The translations under genes and the position numbers were made by a program. The notes beneath the pieces are model-generated. The model searched no databases, was not told the origin of the DNA, and saw only the letters and a list, made by a program, of their open reading frames with translations. Positions 1 to 11,250 of a DNA stretch of 64,000 nt are shown in pieces. Position 1 is the stretch's first letter. Each line of letters opens with the position of its first letter. The stretch comes from Symbiodinium natans (taxonomy: Eukaryota > Sar > Dinophyceae > Suessiales > Symbiodiniaceae): contig CAJNDS010000752.1 of assembly GCA_905221605.1 (NCBI GenBank), forward strand, positions 1-64,000. Reading direction: 5' to 3'.

Positions 1-300
1 CCAATTAAATTATTTAAATCCGACGCCTCAATTAAATAATTTAATTAGACCGTAGGATTTAAACGATTTAATTGGACCCAATTAAATCGTTTAAATCGTA
101 TAAATTAATTCAATTGTGGTGGGAGGTGAGTACAGACAAGCACAGAGCCAATCAAATTATTTAAATCCGACGCCTCAATTAAATAATTTAATTAGACCGT
201 AGGATTTAAATGATTTAATTGGTTTGGGTTTGCGATTTAACTCTTTGGCATAAAAGCTGAACCGAAAATCTTAGGGACCAGGGCTTGCGATTTGACTCCT
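1..300. repeat. AT-rich palindromic repeat, two copies
   Basis: A block of AATTAAAT/ATTTAAAT palindromic motifs around GACGCCTC occurs at about 1-95 and again at about 148-225. The copies differ by a few bases and are separated by a short unique stretch. No coding potential is seen. It shares the ATTTAAAT vocabulary of the larger satellite at 970-4,370 and probably belongs to the same AT-rich domain. Confidence 0.7.
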
Positions 301-329
301 TGCTCACCCCATAATCATAATGATATAAG

Positions 330-955
330 ACGGAAACATATAATAAAGATGACAAAAAGATGATAAACGACTACAAAAAGATGACAGAAAGATGATAAAA
401 GATGATAAAAGATGACAAAAAGATGATAAAAGATGATAAAAGATGATAACGATAGAAGATGATTAAGATAAAATGCTTTCAAAAACAAAGTCCAAACGAT
501 GACCCGATTAAAAGATGATAAAAGATGATAAAAAGATGACAAAAAAGATGATAAAAGATTATAACAAAAAGATAACAAAAGGTGATAACGATAGAATATG
601 ATTAGGATAAAGGATGCTTTCCAAACAAGATCCAAACGATGACCCGATTAAAAGATGATAAAAGATGATAAAAATATGACAAAATGATAAAAGATTACAA
701 CAAAAAGATAACAAAAATGTGATAACGATAGAATATGATTAGGATAAAGGATGCTTTCCAAATAAGATCCAAACGATGACCCGATTAGAAGATGATAAAA
801 GATGATGAAAATATGACAAAAATGATAAAAGATTACAACAAAAAGGTAACAAAAAGGTGATAACGATAGAATATGATTATGACAAAGGATGCTTTCCAAA
901 TAAGATCCAAACGATGACCCGATTAGAAGATGATTAAAGGTGACAAAAAGAATAA
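330..955. repeat. GATGATAAAA tract with ~138-bp tandem repeat
   Basis: Short GATGATAAAA/GATGACAAAA units are organised into a higher-order tandem repeat of about 138 bp. The landmark GATAACGATAGAA recurs near 446, 584, 721 and 860, each time followed by a conserved CCAAACGATGACCCGATT segment. Minus-strand open frames here (for example 315-635) only reflect the low complexity and give Leu/Phe/Ser-rich translations with no domain character. Confidence 0.8.
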
Positions 956-969
956 ATTAATTGAATTAA

Positions 970-3900
970 TTGTACAGAATTGATTTAAATTATTTAAATC
1001 CCCCGGCCTCTTTAAATAATTTAAATAATTTAAACAAGTTACATGGTCGGAAATTCGGCCTCAGGCGACTCCGGCCCAGAGCCTGGACTTGGGAGCATTT
1101 AAACAATTTAAATAATTTAAATACGCGCAATAAAATTGCCTCCGGGCAAAATTTGGCCAAATCGAGCCGCGCATTCCTTATCGCGTACAAAGAGCAGCCC
1201 GACTTGGCTAAATTTTGCCCGGAGGCTGCCGGGAAAAATTTGGCCAAATCGAGCCGCGAGAGTTTATATAGTTTCGGGCCTTCAGAAAGGCGCGGCTCGA
1301 TTTGGCCAAATTTTGCCCGGAGGCTGCCGGGCAAAATTTGGCCAAATCGAGCCGCGAGAGTTTATATAGTTTCGGGCCTTCAGAAAGGCGCCGCTCGATT
1401 TGGCCAAATTTTGCCGGGCAGTCTGCGGGCAAAATTTGGCCAAATCGAGCCGCGAGTCTGCGGGCTCAGAGCTTGGATTTGGATGCATTTAAATAATTTA
1501 AATAATTTAAAAAATTTCAATAATTTAAATAATTTAAATAATTTAATTGGGCCGAATTAAATTATTTAAATTATTTAAATCCCCCGGCCTCTTTAAATAA
1601 TTTAAAGAATTTAAATAATTTAAATAATTTAAATAATTTAATTGGGCCGAGTTAAATTATTTAAATTATTTAAATCCCCCGGCTTCTTTAAATAATTTAA
1701 ATAATTTAAATAATTTAATTGGCCTGAATTAAATTATTTAAATTATTTAAATAATTTAAACGGTCGGAAATTCGGCCTCAGGCGACTCCGGCCCGATGCC
1801 TGGATTTGGGAGCATTTAAATAATTTAAATAATTTAAATAATTTAGATAATTTAAATAATTTAATTGGGCCGAATTAAATTATTTAAATTATTTAAATCC
1901 CCCGGCCTATTTAAATAATTTAAATAATTTAAATACTTTAATTGGCCTGAATTAAATTATTTAAATTATTTAAATTATTTAAATAATTTAAATGGTCGGA
2001 AATTTGGCCTCAGGCGACTCCGGCCCGGAGCCTGGATTTGGGAGCATTTAAATAATTTAAATAATTTAAATAATTTAAATAATTTAAATAATTTAACTAA
2101 TTTAATTGGGCCGACTTAAATTATTTAAATTATTTAAACCCCCCGGCCTATTTAAATAATTTAAATGATTTAAATAATTTAAATAATTTAATTGGCCTGA
2201 ATAAAACTGAATAAAATTATTTAAATTATTTAAATTATTTAAATAATTTAAATGGTCGGAACTTCGGCCTCAGGCGACTCCGGCCCGGAGCCTGGATTTG
2301 GGAGCATTTAAATAATTTAAATAATTTAAATAATTTAATTGGGCCGAATTAAATTATTTAAATTATTTAAATCCCCCGGCCTCTTTAAATAATTTAAATA
2401 AATTAAATAATTTAAATAATTTAATTGGCCTGAATTAAATTATTTAAAGTATTTAAATTATTTAAAAAATTTAAATAATTTAAATGGTCGGAAATTCGGC
2501 CTCAGGCGACTCCGCCCTGAGCCTGGATTGGGAGCTTAAATAATTTAATAATTTAAATAATTTAAATAATTTAATAATTACATAATTTAATAATTTAATT
2601 GGGCCGCATTAATTAATTTTAACTTATTTTAAATCCCCCGGCCTCTTTAAATAATTTAAATAAATTAATAATTTAAAATTTAATTGGCCGGAAATTAATT
2701 ATTTAAATTAATTTAAATTATTTAAAATTATTTAAATTATTTAAATTATTTAAATTATTTAAATAATTTAAATGGTCGGAAATTCGGCCTCAGGCGACTC
2801 CGGCCCGGAGCCTGGATTTGGGAGCATGTAAATAATTTAAATAATTTAAATAATTTAAATAATTTAATTGGGCCGAATTAAATTATTTAAATTATTTAAA
2901 TCCCCCGGCCTCTTTAAATAATTTAAATAATTTAAATAATTTAATTGGCCTGAATTAAATTATTTAAATTATTTAAATTATTTAAATTATTTAAATAATT
3001 TAAATGGTCGGAAATTCGGCCTCAGGCGACTCCGGCCCGGAGCCTGGATTTGGGAGCATGTAAATAATTTAAATAATTTAAATAATTTAAATAATTTAAA
3101 TAATTTAATTGGGCCGAATTAAATTATTTAAATTATTTAAATCCCCCGGCCTCTTTAAATAATTTAAATAAATTAAATAATTTAAATAATTTAATTGGCC
3201 TGAATTAAATTATTTAAATTATTTAAATTATTTAAATTATTTAAATAATTTAAATGGTCGGAAATTCGGCCTCAGGCGACTCCGGCCCGGAGCCTGGATT
3301 TGGGAGCATTTAAATAATTTAAATAATTTAAATAATTTAAATAATTTAAATAATTTAAATAATTTAAATAATTTAAGTAATTTAAATAATTTAAATACTT
3401 TAAATAATTTAATTGGGCCGAATTAAATTATTTAAATTATTTAAATCCCCCGGCCTATTTAAATAATTTAAATAATTTAAATAATTTAAATAATTTAATT
3501 GGCCTGAATTAAATTATTTAAATATTTAAATTATTTAAATAATTTAAATGGTCGGAAATTCGGCCTCAGGCGACTCCGGCCCGGAGCCTGGATTTGGGAG
3601 CATTTAAATAATTTAAATAATTTAAATAATTTAAATAATTTACATAATTTAATTGGGCCGAATTAAATTATTTAAATTATGTAAATCCCCCGGCCTATTT
3701 AAATAATTTAAATAATTTAAATAATTTAAATAATTTAAATAATTTAATTGGCCTGAATTAAATTATTTAAATTATTTAAATCCCCCTGCCTCCTTAAATA
3801 ATTGAAATAATTTAATTGGCCGGAATTAAATTATTTAAATTATTTGAATTATTTAAATTATTTAAATTATTTAAATAATTTAAATGGTCGGAAATTCGGC

Positions 3901-4370
3901 CTCAGGCGACTCCGGCCCGCAGCCTGGATTTGGGAGCATTAAAATAATTTTAATAATTTAAATAATTTAAATAATTTAAATAATTTAATTGGGCCGAATT
4001 AAACTATTTAAATTATTTAAATCCTCCGGCCTCTTTAAACAATTTAAATAATTTAAATAATTTAAATAATTTAAATAATTTAATTGCGCGGAATTAAATT
4101 GTTTAAATTATTTAAATCCCCCGGCCTCCTTAATCAATTTAAACAATTCAAATAATTTAATTCGCCTGAATTAAATTATTTAAATTATTTAAATCCCCGG
4201 GCCTCTTTCAACTATTTAAATAATTTAAATAATTTAATTGGTCTCAATTAAATCGTTTAGATTATTTAAATCACCCGACTTATTTAAATAATTAAATGGG
4301 TTGTAGTTTTTATTTAAATTATTTAAATAATTTAAATTATTTAAATAATTATCAGTTAAATAGAAAAGAA
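970..4370. repeat. AATTTAAAT satellite with ~230-335-bp higher-order unit
   Basis: A 9-bp unit AATTTAAAT is iterated hundreds of times. It is punctuated by two GC islands: CCCCCGGCCTCTTT, and a longer one with GGCCTCAGGCGACTCCGGCC followed by GAGCCTGGATTTGGGAGCAT. The longer island recurs about ten times, near 1057, 1775, 2005, 2265, 2497, 2785, 3015, 3265, 3560 and 3895. After the first gap the spacing is roughly 230-335 bp. This is a higher-order satellite. It directly abuts the 3' end of the methyltransferase gene. Confidence 0.85.
1130..1465. repeat. Inverted/tandem repeat built on TTTGGCCAAA
   Basis: A GC-containing unit, GGCAAAATTTGGCCAAAT followed by CGAGCCGCG, occurs at about 1147, 1222, 1330 and 1430. 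It alternates with its reverse complement at about 1200, 1290 and 1392. The spacer GAGAGTTTATATAGTTTCGG is repeated between copies. The alternating orientation makes this a field of potential hairpins and opens several reading frames on both strands; none looks like a gene. Confidence 0.75.
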
Positions 4371-4376
4371 GAGAGG

Positions 4377-7300
4377 TTAAATAGACCCGAAAGGTTGCTC
4401 TTTCATACCAATATACACAGCCTGTCGACACGGTAGAGCAAGCTTAGCAAAGCAAGAGAAGTCGCGCAAGACCTCGCTAAGCCAGGCTTCGTTCGAGTTG
4501 CAATCTGAAGCAAAGGCTTTACTGGTATAATTCTCAGCAAAGTATGGGGTTAAGAAGAGCGCAAAGAGTTCCCTTTGCCCAAGGTAAGGGGAACAGAGGA
4601 TAGTATGGCCGTGCAAATGCAAGGCAGCTTCGTTACCCTCAAATATCAGACAAGGCGTAGGTAGCTGGCTGTTCTCTTCGATTACTTTGTGAAGGAAGGT
4701 GCCAGGGCTGGCTCCTCTTCGTTCAATGTCAACGACCTCAATGATCGATGCTTGGGTAAGCGCATGCACAGTATCACGAGCCTGGGAAGCATTGAGCATT
4801 GCTAAGGCACATTGATCATCTTGTTCGACATATAGGAAGAAGTCGACTGGCGGAGACTTCTTGCGGGCGTTGGCATCTTTCAAGTGCTGCACATAGAGAG
4901 TATTTTGCTGTCCCTTTACAAGGAGGAATTGAGGGATGAACTCGTCTCTATACGCGACAAACTCAAGATGCAACGCTTTGAGAAAGCTGATCAGGCACCA
5001 CCCTTGTGCAGGGAAGTCAAGAAAATGTAAGGCAAACTTGGCACCGAGATTCGCAACAGTCTCTCTGCACAAATTGGCCATGACATTGCGTCTCGATCCA
5101 CACAAAAGTTGTAATTGAGGGTCGACAATTTGCAAGACACGCTGGATGGCCGATGGGATCCCTTTTTCTTGCAATATGTCTTGCGTTTGATGGAATCGAG
5201 TTTCCGTCGCAAAGGAAATTCCTCTAGGAATGCCGGACGCGCTCTCTCTGATGCCTTGGAATTTACCTTGGCCGGGGGTATACTCCAGAACAACAGGTTT
5301 ATTGACAATTAAACCTTGTTTGAGCCAGCCAACAGCATTAAGTTCATCGCATGGAAAAGGCGCATGAAACTTATGCGAAAACTTGTCTTGTAGCTTAACA
5401 GCTGTAGTAGCAGCAAGAACTTGTTGGCCATAGCTAGGCCAATATTGGAGAAACTGTGAGAGGGGAAGCGGCTTCCAATGACTGTCGGGGTTTTCATTCA
5501 GTAACTCTCGAAGGGATGCGTGTTTGATCGCAGCTTTGAGAGCACCAGGGTAGAAGCAGTTCCCAACAATGGAAGCAATACACATATCATTAATGTGTTC
5601 TTCCACATCTGCAAGCCAGATATCGAGCTCAGCATCTCTCAACATTTCCTTGTAGTGAGCAACCCTGAAGGGAGGAATGCCACTATCACCGATAAGGAAA
5701 GCATTTTCTGCACGGAGAAGTTCGTAATTAGCTTCAGCAAAGCGATCCATTGCTGCAAGGCTTGGGACGTCCGCTTGAAGAGAAAGCTTCTGAACATCTG
5801 TTACAAAGCGCAGGCCAATGGGTCCATCAGGAACAAATTTTTCCCATTGTAGATTTGGAACCCCATTGGAGGTATTAGCCGCTTGTGAGAATTGCCTCTG
5901 GAAGGCTTCAGCTCCGCCGAAGCTGGGTACATGGTAGAGAAGGGCAGAGGGGTGGTAAAAGTATGCAGCCAATCGAAGCCCCCTCTCGCGATCAAAGCGT
6001 TTGGGACGAAGCCAAGGCTTGAGCTTTTCGCCAGGGGGTTTTATTCCGCACATGTGTTCCGCAACAGGATGCCATCCTTGGAACCACGGAGTGGGGCGAT
6101 TGCTGAAGGTGCCAATTTGCCCATATCTAGTAAAGAATTTTCTTTTCCTTTCAACATGGCCGAATGTAGCTCCAGCAATATGATGGCAGCAACAATCACG
6201 TATTCCGAAGATCTGCTGAATGAAGCCCTGGTGGATGGGCTTCATAGACCCAGCATTTTCAAGGAAGATGTGCACGCACTGAAGGATACTGGGTTCAATG
6301 CTTTGGAACGCAAGCAAAATCGCGTATAAGACAAGCATGTGTTGCGAGCGGTCTCCCAGAAGTCCTAATCCACCTGAGCTGGACCCTGCAACCGTGAGAT
6401 CTTGGCAGGGGGAACCGGCGGGAATGATGATGGCTGTTTTTTGTGGATGAATCCTTCCCAGGAAGGACAAACATTCACGCAGCAATCGGTAATCCTCTTT
6501 AAGTAGAGTCCAAACGTCATCAATTGCGATCGATGGCACACGGTGCGAGTCAAGAGCCCATCTTTGGCTTTTGTCATAGTCATACTTATGGCATATGAGG
6601 GCGCGAAGGACGCTGTCACTTTCTGCACTCACAGCCGCAACAGGTTGTTGCTTGAGGCATTCAACGGTGACAGCACGTGATATTCCGCATCCATCAAAAA
6701 GCGATAAGATGATGTAACGTTCAACACCAAGTGCGACCTGTATGCAGTCTTCCGACGAGACAGCATTAATTTGATTGTTCCTGCTTCCAATTTTACCATC
6801 TTTTCTCTTGGAGACAGGCTTGGCATTGTTAAGCTTATCGAGGCTTTTCTTGACTCTACGCATCTGAGAATCAGAGCTCAAGTCGGGCTTGGCTTTAAGG
6901 GGCTGGCTGCCCCTATCAGAGCCATTCTTCTCAGAGTTCAGCGCAGTTTGAACTTCATGTTGTTGCGGTCTCTGTTCCTCATCGGAATCAGTAGCAATGG
7001 AGTGCACTTCAGGAAGAGATGCACTATCGAGTTGTGTCGCCAGAGCAGTACTAGGGTCGGGTTGGAGACTAACACTGGCTTGGTGTTCTGACTCCTCATC
7101 GAGTTTGCCCTTTTGGGCGAGAGTAAATTCAGTACCGCTTTTACATTCCTCGGCTTGTGGCAGAAGATGGGCACAGGACGGATTAGGCAAGCCAAAATCA
7201 TCCTCTGAGGTGATGGTCATATAGGTTGCAGAAGGGACAGGGCTGTCCCAGCTTGCGACCTTCGTTATCTTAGCTTGCTCAATAGTGAGTGTTTCACTAC

Positions 7301-9284
7301 TGATATGCTGTTCTGCGTTTTCACTGGGATCAGCATGATGCCGGATAATCTCATTAAAAGAGTTAATGAGAGCAGTGGCGGGGTAAAGCTGATTGGCACA
7401 AACACTTCTGATGAAGATGGCTTCAATGTAGTGCTCAGCCTTAATCAATTGTGCCCACAAATTTTCTTTACGGACTCCGTAGATTGAGTCATAAAGAAGA
7501 ATTGAATCTCCTGCTTGTTCTTTGGCATGGTGTAGCACTAGGTAGTGCTTAGCACTAGGATCATGCAGAACGAGTGCAACGACAATATATGCCTGTTGCA
7601 TGACCGATACCGTACTGCCAAGAAAGCTTTGGATATCCGCCTCGCTTTTGCAGACTTGCGCAAAAGAGCTTTTCTGAGTCTTCTGTGTGAGAAGGCAGAA
7701 GAAAGACGGGAGTCTTTGAATGGCAAGTTTGCACGTGTCATTGCGAGGGCTCAAGTTTTGCTGCATGCACGCAATCGCAAGGTCAGCAAGTTGACCTAGA
7801 TCAGCGAGGATACTGATCTGATCAGAGGAGTCCTGTTCAGAATGCAACGGCAGAGCAAGAATGGGCTGTGGCTGCTGGCACATGGAGCACTTGCAGTGGA
7901 TCTGCACAAGCATGGTGTATTGCTCCTTGGCCGGAATAGCCCAAATGGCCTTACTATACACCTCAGTAAAGCTTTGAAGCTCCAACGGTGTAGCACTTGC
8001 CAATTGAAGATAGGTCAGACCAAGTATGTGTGCAAGCTTGGCTCGAGCAGCCTCACGTATATTATATCCAACCGCAGCAAGGACAAGAGCTGCTTGTTTA
8101 GGAAAGGGGGCGTAATGCTGGCATTGCTCTTTGTTCCATTGAGCACACGAGATGACCCGATAGGCAGCAGCAACAGGGCAATAAAGGCCAGCAATGCGCC
8201 TTTGCACTTCTTCTTGAACGTTGGCCGGGACTTCCGCCTGGAACCTTAGGACAGTATTACGTCTTCTAGCAATCTCAACCTTTTCCTTGCTACTCTCAAT
8301 ATTTCTTTTGCCAGTCCCACCTTCTTGACTCAACTGTGCTGAGGCAGGATTTTCCGGTAACATATTGGCAGCCGTATCATCACCTTTAACAGCAGGAGGC
8401 TTTCCATGGAGCAAAGTCGGGCACTGGGCAGTATCCGATTGCTCCATGGCAACCTTGCTTGACTTCCCATCCTGATGATTGGCACATCTGGCTTTGTTCG
8501 GCTTATTGGCTGCAGTAGCCTTAAGTCTATCATCAGTGTGGATGTTAAAAGCATAGATGACGCTAGTATTAATCCCTATCAACTTGATGATATCACATGA
8601 GTGACATCGTGGCAGGAATAGAAGGGCGCCCTGATGTAGGGAGACGAGAACATTGTTACTCGCAGAAGCTCCCGGATGACAAGCGAGATGTTGGCCGTTC
8701 TTGAGAACTAGCGGGATCTCTAGTTCAGTCTTAGCAGTAATGCGGACAAGCAGGTACTGGATAGATCCCAGTTCAGCAGTAAAGTCTTCATCCTCTTGGG
8801 AAGCCTTAGGAAGGTTTTCTGGCAATCTCCAACCTTGAAAGGCTTCATTTTGGCTGAGAAATGTCTGGACACTCTGCAGCTTCACTAGTTCGGGAACATC
8901 CTCACATTTACCAGTCATAACAACGTAGGGCGCCTGTCTGTCAATGATCAGGAAATGTGTTTCAAGGTCATCCTTGTGCCAAATTGTACTAGCAATTCGT
9001 TGTTTGGACAAGGGGTGATACTCATCCCTTGCTCTGACATGGATCAATCTTCCTTGCCCAATCTTATCGCTCCCAGAGTGGCAATTCAAAAAATGTTCTC
9101 TAGGGTTCTCGGAAATGTGATTAATGGGCTTGTTGCTCCATCTTGGGGCATCAACAACCTCTTGCAGCAATTGCACTTCAGTTCTTCCACAAGGAAGGTC
9201 GAAATATTGACATTGAGTGAGCGCATCGGCAGCGGCGACAGTAGCAGTTACATGGACAGCAGGTATGACAACATCAGTGCCAGC
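4377..9284 (-). CDS. Large protein with complete C5 cytosine DNA methyltransferase domain
   Basis: The frame is open from 9284 down to TAA at 4377-4379, about 1,635 codons. Residues below are counted from a GTG at 9176. A C5-methyltransferase domain spans about 820-1220: motif I LSLFDGCG (824-831), motif IV GSPCQDL with catalytic Cys924, motif VI EN (973-974), motif VIII region ERKRKFFTR (1009-1017) and a motif-X-like VGN (1204-1206). SLFDG and GSPCxDL resemble the DNMT3/de novo group more than DNMT1, which is inference. The roughly 820 residues before and 380 after are not recognised; Cys pairs occur at 191-194 and 430-433. No reverse transcriptase, integrase or transposase is visible. DNMT genes carried by retrotransposons have been reported from Symbiodinium, so element cargo is possible. 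No ATG start is evident, because the frame is preceded by an in-frame stop and a decayed 5' part. Confidence 0.8.
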   Translation of the reverse strand, partial: AGTDVVIPAVHVTATVAAADALTQCQYFDLPCGRTEVQLLQEVVDAPRWSNKPINHISENPREHFLNCHSGSDKIGQGRLIHVRARDEYHPLSKQRIASTIWHKDDLETHFLIIDRQAPYVVMTGKCEDVPELVKLQSVQTFLSQNEAFQGWRLPENLPKASQEDEDFTAELGSIQYLLVRITAKTELEIPLVLKNGQHLACHPGASASNNVLVSLHQGALLFLPRCHSCDIIKLIGINTSVIYAFNIHTDDRLKATAANKPNKARCANHQDGKSSKVAMEQSDTAQCPTLLHGKPPAVKGDDTAANMLPENPASAQLSQEGGTGKRNIESSKEKVEIARRRNTVLRFQAEVPANVQEEVQRRIAGLYCPVAAAYRVISCAQWNKEQCQHYAPFPKQAALVLAAVGYNIREAARAKLAHILGLTYLQLASATPLELQSFTEVYSKAIWAIPAKEQYTMLVQIHCKCSMCQQPQPILALPLHSEQDSSDQISILADLGQLADLAIACMQQNLSPRNDTCKLAIQRLPSFFCLLTQKTQKSSFAQVCKSEADIQSFLGSTVSVMQQAYIVVALVLHDPSAKHYLVLHHAKEQAGDSILLYDSIYGVRKENLWAQLIKAEHYIEAIFIRSVCANQLYPATALINSFNEIIRHHADPSENAEQHISSETLTIEQAKITKVASWDSPVPSATYMTITSEDDFGLPNPSCAHLLPQAEECKSGTEFTLAQKGKLDEESEHQASVSLQPDPSTALATQLDSASLPEVHSIATDSDEEQRPQQHEVQTALNSEKNGSDRGSQPLKAKPDLSSDSQMRRVKKSLDKLNNAKPVSKRKDGKIGSRNNQINAVSSEDCIQVALGVERYIILSLFDGCGISRAVTVECLKQQPVAAVSAESDSVLRALICHKYDYDKSQRWALDSHRVPSIAIDDVWTLLKEDYRLLRECLSFLGRIHPQKTAIIIPAGSPCQDLTVAGSSSGGLGLLGDRSQHMLVLYAILLAFQSIEPSILQCVHIFLENAGSMKPIHQGFIQQIFGIRDCCCHHIAGATFGHVERKRKFFTRYGQIGTFSNRPTPWFQGWHPVAEHMCGIKPPGEKLKPWLRPKRFDRERGLRLAAYFYHPSALLYHVPSFGGAEAFQRQFSQAANTSNGVPNLQWEKFVPDGPIGLRFVTDVQKLSLQADVPSLAAMDRFAEANYELLRAENAFLIGDSGIPPFRVAHYKEMLRDAELDIWLADVEEHINDMCIASIVGNCFYPGALKAAIKHASLRELLNENPDSHWKPLPLSQFLQYWPSYGQQVLAATTAVKLQDKFSHKFHAPFPCDELNAVGWLKQGLIVNKPVVLEYTPGQGKFQGIRESASGIPRGISFATETRFHQTQDILQEKGIPSAIQRVLQIVDPQLQLLCGSRRNVMANLCRETVANLGAKFALHFLDFPAQGWCLISFLKALHLEFVAYRDEFIPQFLLVKGQQNTLYVQHLKDANARKKSPPVDFFLYVEQDDQCALAMLNASQARDTVHALTQASIIEVVDIERRGASPGTFLHKVIEENSQLPTPCLIFEGNEAALHLHGHTILCSPYLGQRELFALFLTPYFAENYTSKAFASDCNSNEAWLSEVLRDFSCFAKLALPCRQAVYIGMKEQPFGSI

Positions 9285-10500
9285 TTATACATGTACGATT
9301 CCTCTGTATTGCACCGGAATTTTGATGTACTCAAGATCCTGAACAATGTCTTGCATGTCTCCGGTGCAATTGTGAAAGGTGATCTGCAGAGAAACCTCTG
9401 TAGAGTTGAAAGGTTGAGTCACCTTCCAAGCAAAGATTTCCTGTGAGTTCTTCACATTGCAAATGTGAAATCTTGCGGCATGCCAACGCGAGGCTGTCAG
9501 GGATGGTAAGCTGCTTTTGCCGAAGGCCCAAGATAGCCTTCTGCAGCTGATAGGGGTCCTTTGCTCAGATACTTCCCAGGAGCAGTGTGGAACGCATTCA
9601 TAAGCCTGTGCTGATTGAGAATGCAATGCACTTGAAAGGCTTCATCCTTAGTTCGGGCAGAGTTGATAGCAAATGGGAGGTCAACGAAATTGACACTCTT
9701 GCCCGGCATCCCTTCAAGAGGCACAAAGCGATACCATGATCAGTTAACGCAACGATGGGCTGCTGTGGCTTCTTTCTCTTACTTTTTACGTTGTGTTCTC
9801 TTTCTTTATTAAAGTTGGGAACGCCCGTTTCCTTCCTTGTTAAGTTGCTGAGTGTGAACGCACGTTCTCTTTCTTGCAAACTTCTGAAGGGTGGGAGCTT
9901 CTTGACTTTATTTGCACCTTTTGGCAAATTTGTCTTGCACATTGTGCAGTACGGATAGCTTCGGCGTAAAGCACATTTGCTGGAGTATCTTAGAGATGGA
10001 TGCATCGTGTCTACACAAAATATGCAAGAATTGCGCCAAGTGCAGGGCTCAGAGCTCCAATCTATCTTACTCGTCAACCCTAAGAGTTTCCTTCACAATC
10101 GAAGGAAGGGTCTTACACAACAGACGAGTATAACGATTGTGAGTAATTTGCACAGCTCACTTTCCATATCAGACATCCCCTGTGTACTCTTCAGGAGTAT
10201 GATGAAGACTTCCTTCGTCAAAAAATCCACAGCCTGACGGTTATTGGTGCCATTGAAGTGCAGGGCAAGCGGGAACTTGTATATTTGGTCACTTACATTC
10301 CCAGCAGCTACCCTGTCCTCACATTTGCTACTACATTGCCATAACGCCTTCCATGAAGCAAGAAGCCGGCAATACTGAAGTCATTATCGCTGGCACTGTT
10401 GGAACATTTGACGAGGAAGTTAAACACCTCAGTTGAGACTTTGGACTGGCTCACATTAGGAGAACGGGCGTTCTCAATCTCAGCAAGTTGCAAGAAAGAG
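9285..10500 (-). pseudogene. Decayed 5' part of the methyltransferase gene
   Basis: Protein-like sequence continues upstream of the open 4.9-kb frame but is distributed over several frames. One segment, ending at the in-frame TAA (9285-9287), contains HICNVKNSQEIFAWKV. Another frame (about 9500-9720) reads MPGKSVNFVDLPFAINSA. A third (about 9720-10077) has a Cys-rich part (SCIFC, YCTMC) and a basic part. Others (about 10,110-10,490) read TNNRQAVDFLTKEVF and SKVSTEVFNFLVKCS. Frame changes at about 9,500, 9,715, 10,110 and 10,330 are too close together for ordinary introns, so I read this as frameshift decay. Unusual short introns or readthrough remain possible. The repeated palindrome at 9,817 and 9,854 lies inside this region. 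Confidence 0.55.
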
Positions 10501-10537
10501 AAGCGTTAGAGAAAGAGAACGGGCGTTCTCAGTCTCA

Positions 10538-11250
10538 CTGGTAAAGCAACAAGAAAGAGAAACAAAGTTTCTTGCTTTGTTCAATCGCTTGTTCAATTCA
10601 CACATTACATTTTCATTGCATTGTAATTCAAACGCTCATTTGCTGCACTCTATCAACTGGACACAATATTATTGTAATAGTTTGATTTTCAAGAGCTTTT
10701 AGCACACATGACAGCCGAATGCATGAATTCTACAGTTGTTGCTCTCTTTCACTTTCACGCTTCACTATGCTTGGAGAAGGCACGCATGGAGGGCTTGGAG
10801 TGGGCACGCCATGAAGAGGTCCCGAAAGGGCTCTGGAGGGCGTCACATGGAGAGAGCTTGGAGTGGACACGCCATGAAGGGGCCCCAAAAGGCTTTGGAG
10901 AGGTAGCCCCTTTGGCTCAGGCCGCTATGCTCGAGGTGGTTAAGCCACCAGGGACGCAGTGGAAGGTGGAAGTCCGTAGCTGAAGGTCTGGCTTGCTTGG
11001 AACCCCACACGTAGGTAGCAGCCCCCCTCTGAGACAGCCTGGAGGCGTAGGTGTGCTCGGTGCTGTTTGCTTTGTAGCTGGGGCTTCTTAGCATTGCGCA
11101 GTTCCTTGTGAGCGCCCGCTTGCAAGCAGAATCCAAAGCTTGGCTTTGGATTTCGCACTGTAAACACTTTGCAAGCTGCATTGGCTCTCCCTTGAGTCTT
11201 TGTTGCGTCAACTGAGCTCAGTTGTCCTGCCACCTTTCTCTAACTAGTCG
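10538..11250. other. Non-coding interval between inverted palindromes
   Basis: No convincing gene is seen. An imperfect tandem duplication of about 69 bp, containing CTTGGAGTGG and CACGCCATGAAG, covers roughly 10,790-10,900. A relict spliced-leader-like sequence follows at 10,903-10,921. The short plus-strand frame 10708-10983 is mostly the duplicated segment and I do not call it a gene. Confidence 0.5.
10903..10921 (+). other. Relict spliced-leader-like sequence
   Basis: GTAGCCCCTTTGGCTCAGG matches 16 of the last 19 positions of the dinoflagellate spliced leader, as I know its consensus. Dinoflagellate genomes are known to contain relict leaders left by reintegrated, trans-spliced cDNAs. 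A chance match cannot be excluded from one site. Confidence 0.4.

Noticed and set aside
500..620. Cysteine-protease (C48-like) reading of methyltransferase-protein residues 540-600
   Set aside because: HYLVLHH and LLYDSIYG are suggestive, but the required Gln and Cys spacing is not found, so no protease call is made. (The coordinates given are protein residue numbers; the DNA lies near 7.4-7.6 kb, minus strand.)
970..1560. Overlapping long frames on both strands
   Set aside because: They run through AATTTAAAT and TTTGGCCAAA repeats; the translations are repeat-derived and contradict each other on the two strands.
4936..8249. Short plus-strand frames within the methyltransferase gene
   Set aside because: They lie antisense to a continuous domain-bearing frame and show no domain themselves.
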